Notes: generated by a model not told the origin, from the sequence alone. Counted from the first letter of the stretch, positions 8,497 to 17,287 are shown. The stretch is 48,283 nt of DNA from Lachnospiraceae bacterium (GCA_017430765.1 JAFRMI010000024.1:1-48283); one strand, 5' to 3'. Made by a program: numbers and translations.

Positions 8497-8865
8497 TTAT
8501 TTCAGATTTTCAGCATATCGGCAAAGTGCGGTGAATGTTTCTTCACTGATATCGTGCTCGATCTTGCACGCGTCTTCACGTGCCTGCTCTTCAGAGACAC
8601 CGATCTGCATAAAGAACTTCGTGAGTGCCTTGTGGCGCGTATAAATCTTCTCAGCGATCTCCATGCCGCTCTCCGTCAGCGTGATCATGCCGTCCCGGTT
8701 CATCGTAATATAGCCGTTTTCGCGGAGACGCTTGGTCGCGTAGCTGACGGAGGGTTTGGTCACGCCGAGATGTTCCGCAATATCGATGGAACGGACGTAT
8801 CCGTGACGCTCCTTCATCACAAGCATCGCTTCCAGATAATCTTCCGCTGATTTTCTGATTTCCAT
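8497..8865 (-). CDS. DtxR/MntR family metal-dependent repressor
   Basis: This 122-aa regulator has an N-terminal winged helix (SIDIAEHLGVTKPSVSYATKRL is the recognition region) and the metal-binding dimerisation helix (IYTRHKALTKFFMQIG, then DACKIEHDIS). There is no C-terminal SH3/FeoA domain, as in MntR. By alignment with the family, Asp9, Glu12, His78, Glu103 and His104 sit at metal-ligand positions. Position 100 is Cys, as in the iron-type DtxR/IdeR, while Asp9 is the manganese-type residue, so the metal is uncertain. It is divergent from glgC but probably unrelated in function. A good ribosome binding site (gaaaggcagg) precedes the ATG. Confidence 0.88.
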   Translation of the reverse strand: MEIRKSAEDYLEAMLVMKERHGYVRSIDIAEHLGVTKPSVSYATKRLRENGYITMNRDGMITLTESGMEIAEKIYTRHKALTKFFMQIGVSEEQAREDACKIEHDISEETFTALCRYAENLK

Positions 8866-8882
8866 AAGTCCTGCCTTTCATG

Positions 8883-8898
8883 CAAATGCATCCATTTG
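8883..8898 (-). promoter_or_regulatory. Possible autoregulatory operator
   Basis: An inverted repeat (caaatg, 4-bp spacer, catttg) lies 18 bp upstream of the regulator start codon, in an AT-rich segment rich in tgcat/atgca steps. The position suits autoregulation by this DtxR/MntR protein. I did not match it to a published box. Confidence 0.35.
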
Positions 8899-9004
8899 TA
8901 TATGCATATTCCGCCATTTCGGCTGAAATTACACATAGACTATCACAAAAGGAGTAATAGTTCAACAGAATCGTGAAAACGAATCGTATTTGCTATGTTC
9001 TTTC

Positions 9005-9033
9005 TTGTGCAACACTTCCAAATAGAGTATAAT
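9005..9033 (+). promoter_or_regulatory. glgC promoter
   Basis: TTGTGC (9005-9010), a 17-bp spacer and a perfect TATAAT (9028-9033), about 40 bp before the glgC start. Confidence 0.6.
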
Positions 9034-9074
9034 TGAATACATGAATTTCGTGAAAAACACAAGGGAGGTTCATT

Positions 9075-10214
9075 ATGAGTCAAAACAACATGTTAGCGAT
9101 GATCCTTGCCGGCGGCAGAGGAAGCCGTCTCCTGGATCTGACAAACAAAGTCGCCAAGCCTGCGGTGTTTTTTGGCGGGAAGTACCGGATTATTGATTTC
9201 CCTCTGAGCAACTGTGCGAATTCGGGAATCGATGTTGTGGGTGTCCTCACCCAGTATGAATCCGTGCTTCTTAACAGCTACGTCGCACAGGGCAGAAGAT
9301 GGGGACTGGACTCCCGTGAAAGCGGGGTGTTTGTTCTGACACCGAGAGAGAAAGCGGATGAGGGGCTTGAAGTGTACCGCGGGACGGCCGATGCCATCTC
9401 GCAGAACATCGATTTCATCGATTCCTACAGTCCGGAATATCTTCTTATTCTGTCAGGTGACCACATCTATAAGATGGATTACGACGAAATGCTGAATTAC
9501 CACAAGGAGCAGAACGCGGAACTCACTGTGGCAGTCCGCCCTGTTCCCTGGAAGGAAGCGAGCCGTTTCGGCATCATGAATACCAATGAAGCCGGCGAAA
9601 TCGTGGAATTTGAAGAGAAGCCGAAGGAGCCGAAGAGCAATCTGGCTTCCATGGGCATCTACATCTTTACCTGGAAGAGCCTCCGTAAGACCCTGATCGC
9701 GGATATGAAGAATCCGGAATCGAGCCATGACTTCGGCAACGATGTCATCCCGACCTTCCTCAGGGAGAACCGGAAGATGGTCGCCTATAAGTTTGAGGGA
9801 TACTGGAAGGATGTAGGAACGATCGATTCCCTCTGGGAAGCGAACATGGACCTTCTCGGCAAGAAGAGTGAGCTGGATCTGGGCGACAATGCATGGCAGA
9901 TCTACTCCGAGGATTACTCCTCACTTCCCGCGTATATCGGTCCGGAGGCAGTGATTGACCGCGCGTATATTACGCAGGGCTGCGAGGTTGACGGAGAAGT
10001 GCACGGTTCCGTGCTTTTTACCAATGCGGAAGTGAAAGCAGGCGCGGTTGTGACGGATACGGTACTGATGCCCGGCGCGGTCGTCGAAGAGGGGGCCCGC
10101 GTCACCCGCGCGCTCGTTGCGGGCAATGTCACGATCGGCAAGGGCGCGGTCGTCGGAGACGCGAAGAGCGAAAACATCCTGCTCGTCTCAAAACGTGTAA
10201 AGGGGGAAGAATAA
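9075..10214 (+). CDS. glgC: Glucose-1-phosphate adenylyltransferase, catalytic subunit
   Basis: GlgC makes ADP-glucose from ATP and glucose-1-phosphate for glycogen synthesis. The 379-aa protein has the N-terminal nucleotidyl-transfer motif [11 protein letters not shown], the fixed lysine and structural residues of [22 protein letters not shown], the metal-binding [17 protein letters not shown] and the sugar-binding [20 protein letters not shown]. The C-terminus is a left-handed beta-helix with hexapeptide-like repeats. The start follows gggagg. glgD begins one base after the stop, so the two are co-translated. Confidence 0.96.
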   Translation: MSQNNMLAMILAGGRGSRLLDLTNKVAKPAVFFGGKYRIIDFPLSNCANSGIDVVGVLTQYESVLLNSYVAQGRRWGLDSRESGVFVLTPREKADEGLEVYRGTADAISQNIDFIDSYSPEYLLILSGDHIYKMDYDEMLNYHKEQNAELTVAVRPVPWKEASRFGIMNTNEAGEIVEFEEKPKEPKSNLASMGIYIFTWKSLRKTLIADMKNPESSHDFGNDVIPTFLRENRKMVAYKFEGYWKDVGTIDSLWEANMDLLGKKSELDLGDNAWQIYSEDYSSLPAYIGPEAVIDRAYITQGCEVDGEVHGSVLFTNAEVKAGAVVTDTVLMPGAVVEEGARVTRALVAGNVTIGKGAVVGDAKSENILLVSKRVKGEE

Positions 10215-10215
10215 T

Positions 10216-11331
10216 ATGCCGAAAGCATTAGGAATTATTACAGCAGCTTCCAACCGCTATAAGGTGGAGGGCCTTCAGGAGCACAGACCGATCGGCGGCT
10301 TTTCGTTCGCGGGCAGATACCGCGTGATTGATTTTCCTGTGTCCAATATGAGCAACAGTGACATCGATCACATTCTGGTATACATAAACGGCAATCCGCG
10401 CTCTCTGGTAGAGCATCTCGGCTCCGGCCGGATCTACAACATCAATTCCAAGAGGGGCAAGCTCCAGCTGCTCTTCCACGACGAGGCGAACACGAATGAG
10501 ATGTACAATACGGATATCGCCTCCTTCCTGGACAACATTGCGACAATTGAAAGAAGCCGTAACGAATATGTCGTAATCGCGCCCAGCAACATGGTTTTCC
10601 GCCAGAACTTTGACAAGCTGCTTCGCCAGCACATCGACAGCGGAGCAGACATCACGCTTCTCTACCACAGAGTCGACAATGCGAGAACCTGCTATCTGGG
10701 ATGCAACATTCTGAGCCTCAACCGGCAGAAGGGTGTCCAGTCCATCGATACCAATATGGGCAACGTCGATGGAAGGAACATCTTCATGGACACCTATATC
10801 ATGAAGAAGTCCCTGCTTCTGGAACTGATCTTCAAGGCACGCAACATCAGCTCCATGTATCATCTGTCCAGAATCGTCTCCCTTGCGTGTGACGAGCTTG
10901 ACATCCGCGGTGTCCAGCACAAGGGTTATTTCGCAGCCATCACGGACCTCAAGAGCTATTATGATGCGAATCTCTCCCTCATCAACCGTGAGAATGCGGA
11001 ATCTCTCTTTGACCCGAAGTGGCCGTTCTATACCAGGACGACGGACTCCTGCCCGACGCAGTATTTCGAAGGCGCTTCGGTTCACAACTCCCTGATCGCG
11101 AACGCCTGCTCCATCGAGGGCACGGTCGAGAATTCCGTGATCGGACGCGGTGTCACGATCAAGCCCGGCTGCAGCGTGAAGGACAGCGTGATTCTCGCTT
11201 ATTCGACACTCGGAGAAGATGTCCATCTGGAGAACCAGGTCGTTGACAAATGGGCCACCATCACCCACGCGAAGGAACTTCGCGCGGCGTCGGAGAAGCC
11301 CGGTTATATTCGGAGAGACGACATTCTGTGA
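10216..11331 (+). CDS. glgD: GlgD, regulatory subunit of ADP-glucose pyrophosphorylase
   Basis: A 371-aa GlgC paralogue found with GlgC in Firmicutes. It keeps the fold (FAGRYRVIDFPVSNMSNSDID, a DTYIMKKSLL segment and a C-terminal beta-helix) but the catalytic G-rich loop is changed to LGIITAASNRYKVEGL and the catalytic GDH is replaced (VIAPSNMVF). In studied members GlgD is inactive alone and modulates the GlgC/GlgD heterotetramer. It starts directly after glgC, and its stop codon overlaps the next ATG by one base. Confidence 0.95.
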   Translation: MPKALGIITAASNRYKVEGLQEHRPIGGFSFAGRYRVIDFPVSNMSNSDIDHILVYINGNPRSLVEHLGSGRIYNINSKRGKLQLLFHDEANTNEMYNTDIASFLDNIATIERSRNEYVVIAPSNMVFRQNFDKLLRQHIDSGADITLLYHRVDNARTCYLGCNILSLNRQKGVQSIDTNMGNVDGRNIFMDTYIMKKSLLLELIFKARNISSMYHLSRIVSLACDELDIRGVQHKGYFAAITDLKSYYDANLSLINRENAESLFDPKWPFYTRTTDSCPTQYFEGASVHNSLIANACSIEGTVENSVIGRGVTIKPGCSVKDSVILAYSTLGEDVHLENQVVDKWATITHAKELRAASEKPGYIRRDDIL

Positions 11332-12311
11332 TGTATTTTGATGCGGCACCGCTCGAAGGCGTGACGGATTATGTGTACCGGGCTGTCCATCACCGGTTCT
11401 TTCCGGAGACGGACCGGTACTACACCCCGTTTATCGCCGCGAACTGGACGCGCCATTTGAAAAAGAAAGAGGAAATGGAAGTGACACCGGAGTTGAACTC
11501 CGGTGTCATTCTTGTGCCGCAGATCCTGACGGATGACCCGGAAGTGCTCCTGTTTACAGTGCGGATGCTGCGGGAAAAGGGGTACCGGATCGTCAATCTT
11601 AATCTCGGCTGTCCCTCCGTCACGGTCATGCGGCACGGAAAGGGAGCGGCCCAGCTGGCGGATCCGGACAGACTGGATGCATTTTTTGAAACCTATTTCG
11701 AAAATGCGGCTGCGTATGGCGTGCGCGGCGTAAAACTGACCGTGAAGACGCGGGTCGGAATGGATTCCGGCCGGGAAGCGGGGAGACTGATCGGGATCTA
11801 TAACCGCTATCCGATCGCGGAGGTGATTGTTCACGCCCGGACGGGGAAGGCCTTTTATGGGGGAGAGGTGGATTTGGAAGCATTTTCCGAATTTGCGGAG
11901 CACTGCGCTCATCCGCTCCTCTTTAACGGGGATGTGGTGGACCCGGCCTCCTGTCAGCGGATCTGCGCGCTGTTTCCGGCCCTCAGCGGCGTGATGATCG
12001 GAAGGGGGCTTATTGCGAATCCGGCCCTTGTCCGGATGCTGAAAGGGGGCGCACCCCTTTCCTGTGAAGAACTGCGCTGTTTTCACGAGGGACTGCTGGA
12101 AGAGAAAATGCGCGCGGGAGGAGGATTTCAAAGCATCTGTGGAAAAATGAAGGAATTGTGGTATTATATGGGGCAAATGTTCCCCCGCGCGGAGGATGCG
12201 CTCGGAAAAATCCGTGCCGCACAGGACTTTGCTGCGTACAGGGCAGCGGTGGAGAATCTTTTTCAGACAACGAAACCGGATCCCTTTGCAAAGTTTTCTG
12301 CTACGAATTGA
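11331..12311 (+). CDS. tRNA-dihydrouridine synthase family protein
   Basis: A 326-aa FMN-dependent enzyme that reduces uridines in tRNA. The TIM-barrel signatures are visible: DAAPLEGVTD at the N-terminus, NLNLGCPSVTVMRHGKGAAQL with the catalytic cysteine of GCP, KTRVG, HARTGKAFYGG, FNGDV and MIGRGLIANP at the phosphate-binding end. The reading frame extends 81 bp into glgD, but the ATG at 11331 overlaps the glgD stop by one base and starts exactly at the conserved MYFDAAPLEG. Translational coupling to glycogen genes is likely positional rather than functional. Which uridine it modifies cannot be told. Confidence 0.9.
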   Translation: MYFDAAPLEGVTDYVYRAVHHRFFPETDRYYTPFIAANWTRHLKKKEEMEVTPELNSGVILVPQILTDDPEVLLFTVRMLREKGYRIVNLNLGCPSVTVMRHGKGAAQLADPDRLDAFFETYFENAAAYGVRGVKLTVKTRVGMDSGREAGRLIGIYNRYPIAEVIVHARTGKAFYGGEVDLEAFSEFAEHCAHPLLFNGDVVDPASCQRICALFPALSGVMIGRGLIANPALVRMLKGGAPLSCEELRCFHEGLLEEKMRAGGGFQSICGKMKELWYYMGQMFPRAEDALGKIRAAQDFAAYRAAVENLFQTTKPDPFAKFSATN

Positions 12312-12412
12312 CTCTATGTGTTATGATATAGGGTAATAGCACTGAAGCGGCCGCCGCAGCGGGCGGGAACCTTCAGATTTTCGTGAGACTTTGAAAGGAG
12401 AAGCGTAGAGAC

Positions 12413-13108
12413 ATGCGTAGGGTATTGCTGAAATTGAGCGGTGAAGCTCTCGCAGGAGAGCGAAAAACCGGATTTGATGAGGACACCGTGAAACGCGTGG
12501 CGCAGCAGGTGAAGAAGATTTCGGAGGAGGGCATCGAGCTTGCCGTCGTGATCGGCGGAGGCAATTTCTGGAGAGGCCGCTCTTCGAACGCGATCGACCG
12601 GACGAAGGCCGATCAGATTGGGATGCTGGCGACCGTGATGAACTGCATCTATGTTTCGGAGATCTTCCGCTCGGAGGGAATGAAGACCGCCGTGATGACG
12701 CCGTTTGCAGTTGGAGCATTTACCGAGCTGTTTTCGAAGGACCGTGCCGTGGAACTTCTGAAAAACGGCTGTATCGTTTTTTTTGCCGGCGGGACCGGAC
12801 ACCCGTACTTTTCAACGGATACGGGAGTGGTACTGCGCGCCATTGAGATGGAAGCGGACGAGATTCTTCTCGCGAAAGCAGTCGACGGCGTGTATGACAG
12901 CGATCCGAAATTGAATCCGGAGGCGAAAAAGTTCGATGCGATCTCGATCGACGAGGTGGTGGAACGGGGACTTGGGGTCGTGGACGGCGCCGCTGCCGTC
13001 ATGGCGAAGGAGAACCGGGTTCCGATGCTTGTATTCGGCTTAAATGAAGAGGACAGTATTGCCCGTGCTGCGCGCGGAGACATCGACGGGACCAGAGTGA
13101 CCGTATAA
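12413..13108 (+). CDS. pyrH: UMP kinase
   Basis: PyrH phosphorylates UMP to UDP with ATP. The 231-aa protein is of the amino-acid-kinase fold, with RRVLLKLSGEALAG at the N-terminus, AVVIGGGNFWRG, the Asp-rich RTKADQIGMLATVMN, FAGGTGHPYFSTDTGVVLRA and DGVYDSDPKLNPEAK. It has the usual length of bacterial UMP kinases. The gene opens a run pyrH-frr-dxr-cdsA-rseP, and frr starts 13 bp after its stop. The ribosome binding site is gaaaggag. Confidence 0.97.
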   Translation: MRRVLLKLSGEALAGERKTGFDEDTVKRVAQQVKKISEEGIELAVVIGGGNFWRGRSSNAIDRTKADQIGMLATVMNCIYVSEIFRSEGMKTAVMTPFAVGAFTELFSKDRAVELLKNGCIVFFAGGTGHPYFSTDTGVVLRAIEMEADEILLAKAVDGVYDSDPKLNPEAKKFDAISIDEVVERGLGVVDGAAAVMAKENRVPMLVFGLNEEDSIARAARGDIDGTRVTV

Positions 13109-13121
13109 GGAGGAAGGAAAG

Positions 13122-13676
13122 ATGAGCGAGCGTCTCAATATTTATGAAGAGAAGATGCAGAAGACGATGAAGAATCTGGAGAATGAGTTTGGCACCATCC
13201 GCGCAGGCAGAGCGAATCCGCATGTCCTCGACCGCATTACGGTCGACTATTACGGCACACCGACCCAGATCAACCAGGTAGCCAACGTGCAGGTGCCGGA
13301 AGCCCGTATGATTACGATCTCCCCGTGGGAGCCGAAGATGGTGAAGCCGATCATTAAGGCGATTCAGATGTCGGATCTGGGTATCAACCCGACGGATGAC
13401 GGCCATGTAATCCGGCTCGTCTTCCCGGAACTTACGGAGGAGCGAAGAAAACAGCTCGCCAAGGAAGTGAAGAAGAAGGGTGAGGGAGCTAAAGTCGCGA
13501 TCCGCAATATCCGCAGGGACGGAAACGATATGCTCAAAAAACTGAAAAAATCAGATGAAGTATCTGAGGATGTTGTCGCGGATGAAGAGGACCAGCTTCA
13601 GAAGATCACGGATTCATTCATCAAGAAGGTGGATGCGGCCGTCGAAGAGAAGACGAAGGAGCTCATGACGATCTGA
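13122..13676 (+). CDS. frr: Ribosome recycling factor
   Basis: A 184-aa protein that, with EF-G, splits post-termination ribosomes. It has the coiled three-helix pattern of RRF and its conserved blocks: LENEFGTIRAGRANPHVLDRITVDYYG, the beta-domain ISPWEPKMVKPI, LPELTEERRKQLAKEVKKKGEGAKVAIRNIRRDGND. Here the block begins with FPELTEERR. The ribosome binding site aaggagg precedes the ATG. The stop (TGA) overlaps the ATG of dxr by one base. Confidence 0.97.
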   Translation: MSERLNIYEEKMQKTMKNLENEFGTIRAGRANPHVLDRITVDYYGTPTQINQVANVQVPEARMITISPWEPKMVKPIIKAIQMSDLGINPTDDGHVIRLVFPELTEERRKQLAKEVKKKGEGAKVAIRNIRRDGNDMLKKLKKSDEVSEDVVADEEDQLQKITDSFIKKVDAAVEEKTKELMTI

Positions 13677-14827
13677 TGAAGAATATTGCACTCTTAGGTT
13701 CAACGGGTTCTATCGGAACACAGACGTTAGACGTCATCCGGATGCACCCTGACCGCATGCGTGCGGCGGCACTTTGCTGCTGGACGAATATCGGCCTTCT
13801 GGAGAAGCAGATCCGTGAGTTTAAACCGCGGATTGCGGCCGTTTATGACGAAGCATGCGCAAAGGATCTAAAGAGCAGGGTTCGTGATCTCGATGTAAAA
13901 GTCCTTTCAGGGATGGAAGGGCTGATTGAGATGTGCGCGTCTGCCGATTCGGATCTCGTCGTGACGGCAATCGTCGGAATGATCGGGCTGCGTCCGACCA
14001 TCGCCGCGATTGAAGCAGGTAAGGATATTGCACTTGCGAACAAGGAGACGCCCGTGACAGCCGGGCATCTGATCATGCCCCTCGTTAAAAAACACGGCGT
14101 AAGAATTCTTCCGGTTGATTCCGAGCTGTCCGCCATCTTTCAGGCGCTGCAGGGAAAAGGCAATTCGGATATCCGGAGAATCCTGCTCACCGCTTCGGGC
14201 GGTCCGTTCCGCGGGATGTCCCGCGAGGAACTGTCCTGCGTCACCGTGCGGGAAGCACTCGCCCATCCGACCTGGAGCATGGGTCCCAAAGTGACGATTG
14301 ATTCTGCATCCCTCGTCAATAAGGGACTGGAAGTCATTGAGTCGAGATGGCTCTTCGATGTCTCTCCGGATCAGATCGAAGTCGTGATTCAGCCGCAGGG
14401 CGTCATCCATTCCATGGTGGAATACGAAGATAACTCCGTGATAGCACAGCTCAGTGTCTCTGACATGAGAATAGCCATCCAGTACGCACTGACCTGGCCG
14501 GAGCATGTAAAATCTCCGGCGGCGCCTCTGGATTTTCAGGCGTTAAGCAGAATTGAACTGGCTCCTCCGGATATGGAGGTCTTTCGGGGACTGCCCCTGG
14601 CACTTTCCGCGATCCGGACAGGGGGTTCGATGCCGTGCGTTTTCAACGCGGCGAATGAATGGGCCAATGCCGAGTTTCGAAGGGGAGCGATCCGCTTCCT
14701 TGAAATCTACGATATCATCGAGGATGCGATGGCGGTGCACAGGGTCATCCCGGAACCGTCGTTGGAGGAGATCCTCGGGATCCAGTCGGAGATCGATGCT
14801 TACTGTCATGAAAAGTTTAAAAGGTAG
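13676..14827 (+). CDS. dxr: 1-deoxy-D-xylulose-5-phosphate reductoisomerase
   Basis: Dxr (IspC) converts DXP to MEP with NADPH, the committed step of the MEP isoprenoid pathway. The 383-aa protein shows the NADPH motif LLGSTGSIGTQTLDVI, ALANKETPVTAG, the metal-binding LPVDSELSAIFQAL, TASGGPFRG, and HPTWSMGPKVTIDSASLVNKGLE near the catalytic loop. All key residues appear intact. It is translationally coupled to frr. No uppS lies between frr and this gene, which differs from the order common in Firmicutes. Confidence 0.96.
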   Translation: MKNIALLGSTGSIGTQTLDVIRMHPDRMRAAALCCWTNIGLLEKQIREFKPRIAAVYDEACAKDLKSRVRDLDVKVLSGMEGLIEMCASADSDLVVTAIVGMIGLRPTIAAIEAGKDIALANKETPVTAGHLIMPLVKKHGVRILPVDSELSAIFQALQGKGNSDIRRILLTASGGPFRGMSREELSCVTVREALAHPTWSMGPKVTIDSASLVNKGLEVIESRWLFDVSPDQIEVVIQPQGVIHSMVEYEDNSVIAQLSVSDMRIAIQYALTWPEHVKSPAAPLDFQALSRIELAPPDMEVFRGLPLALSAIRTGGSMPCVFNAANEWANAEFRRGAIRFLEIYDIIEDAMAVHRVIPEPSLEEILGIQSEIDAYCHEKFKR

Positions 14828-14917
14828 GGACGGATCCCTGTCTGTTTGTGCTGCGCGGGGTTCCGCGTCAGGTTCCGCATGCGGAACGCGGCTTCTGCTT
14901 TACCGGAGGAATCAGCA

Positions 14918-15724
14918 TTGAAAACCAGAATTATCAGCGGCGCGGTTCTCGCGGTGATCCTCGTCGCCGTCCTTTTTTTCGGCGGACTGCCGCTTCTTAT
15001 TGCGCTGCTTTTTTGTTCACTTGTCGGGATGTATGAGGTGGACAGGGCTCTCGGGGCTGTGACGGAGGAGAAAAAAATGACGCCTGTCGCAGCTGCGGGG
15101 CTGATTTCCGCTGTTCTCCTATACGTCGTGCTTTTCTTTAAGGGCGATGCCTGGTATGGGGAGATCGGTGCCTTGGCGGTCGTTTTGATCATGGGGACGT
15201 ATGTGGCCGCATTTTCTGTGACCGACAGTTCACAGACTGTGGCTTCTGTTTTCAGTTTTTTCTACGTCGCTTATATCCTCGGCTTCATTTACCTCCTCCG
15301 CGCGGGAGAGAACGGCCTTATTCATGTGATCCCCGTTTTTTTGTCATCCTGGATTGCGGATACCTGCGCCTATTTTACGGGCATGAAATTCGGAAAGCAT
15401 AAAATGACGCCGGTGCTGAGCCCGAAAAAAACACTGGAGGGAGCAGCCGGAGGAATACTGGGGGCAGCTGCGGCCGGCCTTCTGTTCGCCTTTTTTGCGG
15501 ACAGGGAGCATCTGTGGCAGTATCCCCTCATCTGTGCGGCTGCGTCCGTGATTTCGATCTTCGGTGATCTTGCGGCATCTGCCATAAAGAGGGACCGGGA
15601 GATCAAGGATTACGGAAAGCTGATTCCGGGGCACGGAGGGATCATGGACCGGTTTGACAGCGTGATTTTTACGGCGCCGGTTATCTATTTTCTGACAAAG
15701 TTACTTATGGCAAGCGGGGTATAA
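14918..15724 (+). CDS. cdsA: Phosphatidate cytidylyltransferase
   Basis: CdsA makes CDP-diacylglycerol from phosphatidic acid and CTP at the inner membrane. The 268-aa protein is almost entirely hydrophobic helices and ends with the family signature: KRDREIKDYGKLIPGHGG followed by IMDRFDS. The start is a TTG at 14918, seven bases after ggagga (14905-14910), giving the usual N-terminus (M)KTRIISGAVL; the frame is open upstream but without conservation. rseP follows after 6 bp. Confidence 0.94.
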   Translation: MKTRIISGAVLAVILVAVLFFGGLPLLIALLFCSLVGMYEVDRALGAVTEEKKMTPVAAAGLISAVLLYVVLFFKGDAWYGEIGALAVVLIMGTYVAAFSVTDSSQTVASVFSFFYVAYILGFIYLLRAGENGLIHVIPVFLSSWIADTCAYFTGMKFGKHKMTPVLSPKKTLEGAAGGILGAAAAGLLFAFFADREHLWQYPLICAAASVISIFGDLAASAIKRDREIKDYGKLIPGHGGIMDRFDSVIFTAPVIYFLTKLLMASGV

Positions 15725-15730
15725 AGCAGT

Positions 15731-17044
15731 TTGAAGTGGATCATTGCATTTATTGTTTTTTCCATATTAGTGCTGTTTCATGAGTTCGGCCATTTTCTGG
15801 TGGCCAGACTCAATGGGGTGACGGTTGAAGAGTTTTCTCTGGGCTTCGGACCGCGGCTTCTTACCGCAGTGAGCGGAGGGACCAGATATTCCCTGAAAGC
15901 GCTTCCCTTCGGCGGTTCCTGCAGGATGAAGGGCCTGATGGATGACACGGGCGAGGGAGTAATTGACAAAAGCGAAGGCTCTTTCTTCTCGGCGTCCGTC
16001 GGGCGCCGCGCCGCGATCATATTCGCGGGGCCGTTTTTTAATTTTCTGCTCGCTTTTATCGGTGCGGTGATTGTGATCTCGGTTGTGGGATACGACCCCG
16101 CGAAGGTTCTCTACGTCGCGGAGGACAGCCCGGCATATGAGGCGGGACTTCGTGCCGGCGATGAGATCACCTCTTTTATGGGGTCACCGATCGATATCGG
16201 GCGGGATCTTTCCACCTGGTACGTGATGCATGACCTGAAGGCAGGTGAGGAGATCCGTGTCACATGGAAGAGAGACGGGGAGAAGCAGTCCGCAGTCTTT
16301 CTCCCGAACGTTGAGACCCGCTATATGATGGGAATTACTTACACCCTTGATTCGGATACAGCCCGGGTCGACCAGGTGTCTGTCGGTTCTCCCCTCGATG
16401 CGGCCGGTGTCCGCGCAGGAGATGTGATCACCTCGGTGAACGGGACGGAGATCACGGACGGGAAGAGTCTCAATGCCTATTTTGAGGAACATCCCCTGAC
16501 AGCGGAGGAAGTATCTCTTGTGCTGCTCCGGAGCGGGCACACGTATGAGACGAAAGTGACGCCCGTCCGCACGGATTACGTTAAGAGCGGTTTCTCCTAT
16601 AATCTTTACCGGGAGAAGATCGGTGCGGCCGGCGTGTTAAAATACGGCCTGATCGAGGTGAAATATTGGATCAGAACGGTCATATCGTCCCTTGCCGCCA
16701 TGTTTACAGGAAGATTTTCTGTCAACGATCTGTCGGGCCCGGTCGGCGTCGTCGACATCGTGGGGAGCACATACGAGGAGGCGAAGGAGGAGGGGGCTCT
16801 CATGACCTGGATGAATATGATCAATCTCATCATCCTCCTGTCCGCAAATCTCGGAGTCATGAATCTTCTCCCGATCCCCGCGCTGGACGGGGGAAGGCTG
16901 GTTTTCCTCATCGCGGAAGCGGTGCGGGGGAAACCGGTGGACCGGAAAGTGGAGATGGCGTTCCAGACGGTTGCCGCTGTCCTGCTCATGATCCTGATGG
17001 TGTATGTGATGTATCATGATATCCTGATGATGCTGACGCACTGA
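15731..17044 (+). CDS. rseP: RseP-type site-2 intramembrane zinc metalloprotease
   Basis: A 437-aa membrane protease that cleaves transmembrane substrates such as anti-sigma factors or signal peptide remnants. The zinc motif HEFGH (His17 to His21) lies in the first membrane helix. Two PDZ domains follow (around residues 125-205 with AYEAGLRAGDEITSF, and 215-285 with PLDAAGVRAGDVITSVNG). The C-terminal helix carries NLLPIPALDGGR, which supplies the third zinc ligand. Translation begins at a TTG 6 bp after the cdsA stop, with only a weak ribosome binding site, so coupling to cdsA is likely. Confidence 0.95.
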   Translation: MKWIIAFIVFSILVLFHEFGHFLVARLNGVTVEEFSLGFGPRLLTAVSGGTRYSLKALPFGGSCRMKGLMDDTGEGVIDKSEGSFFSASVGRRAAIIFAGPFFNFLLAFIGAVIVISVVGYDPAKVLYVAEDSPAYEAGLRAGDEITSFMGSPIDIGRDLSTWYVMHDLKAGEEIRVTWKRDGEKQSAVFLPNVETRYMMGITYTLDSDTARVDQVSVGSPLDAAGVRAGDVITSVNGTEITDGKSLNAYFEEHPLTAEEVSLVLLRSGHTYETKVTPVRTDYVKSGFSYNLYREKIGAAGVLKYGLIEVKYWIRTVISSLAAMFTGRFSVNDLSGPVGVVDIVGSTYEEAKEEGALMTWMNMINLIILLSANLGVMNLLPIPALDGGRLVFLIAEAVRGKPVDRKVEMAFQTVAAVLLMILMVYVMYHDILMMLTH

Positions 17045-17083
17045 GGGAGGGGAGCGCGCTTTTCCTGTTTTTAAAAAAGTGGG

Positions 17084-17112
17084 TTGACAAACCGGGAAGG
17101 TGTGAATATAAT
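17084..17112 (+). promoter_or_regulatory. Perfect consensus promoter for tRNA-Leu
   Basis: TTGACA (17084-17089), a 17-bp spacer and TATAAT (17107-17112) match the housekeeping-sigma consensus exactly. It lies 37 bp upstream of the tRNA. Confidence 0.9.
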
Positions 17113-17149
17113 CAATTTGTTGGCTCAAGGGCAAAGCTTTTGGTCATCT

Positions 17150-17233
17150 GCGGAAGTGTCGGAATTGGCAGACGAGCTAGACTAAGGATCTAGTGGCAGC
17201 TATGTCGTGCGGGTTCAAGTCCCGCCTTCCGCA
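17150..17233 (+). tRNA. tRNA-Leu (anticodon AAG)
   Basis: An 84-nt class II tRNA. The acceptor arms are gcggaag (17150-17156) and cttccgc (17226-17232) with discriminator A, as leucine tRNAs require. The anticodon stem ctaga/tctag encloses the loop CTAAGGA, so the anticodon is AAG, reading CUU. There is a long variable arm, and the T-loop GTTCAAGTC is normal. CCA is not encoded. A34 is rare in bacterial tRNAs outside tRNA-Arg(ACG) and is expected to be deaminated to inosine. Confidence 0.93.
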
Positions 17234-17243
17234 TATTCTTATG

Positions 17244-17287
17244 AAGGCTGTTTTTCCTTACTTTTCAAGGAAAATCAGCCTTTTTTC
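17244..17287 (+). terminator. Rho-independent terminator after tRNA-Leu
   Basis: A long stem built from ggctg (17246-17250) with cagcc (17276-17280) and inner T/A pairing around cctt/aagg, followed by a run of six T (17281-17286). Confidence 0.85.

Noticed and set aside
10216..11331. glgD as a broken second glgC
   Set aside because: Loss of the catalytic loop is characteristic of the GlgD regulatory subunit and the frame is intact, so it is not a pseudogene.
12300..12345. A promoter before pyrH (TTGACT near 12308, TATGAT near 12322)
   Set aside because: The two hexamers are only 8 bp apart, and no correctly spaced pair was found.
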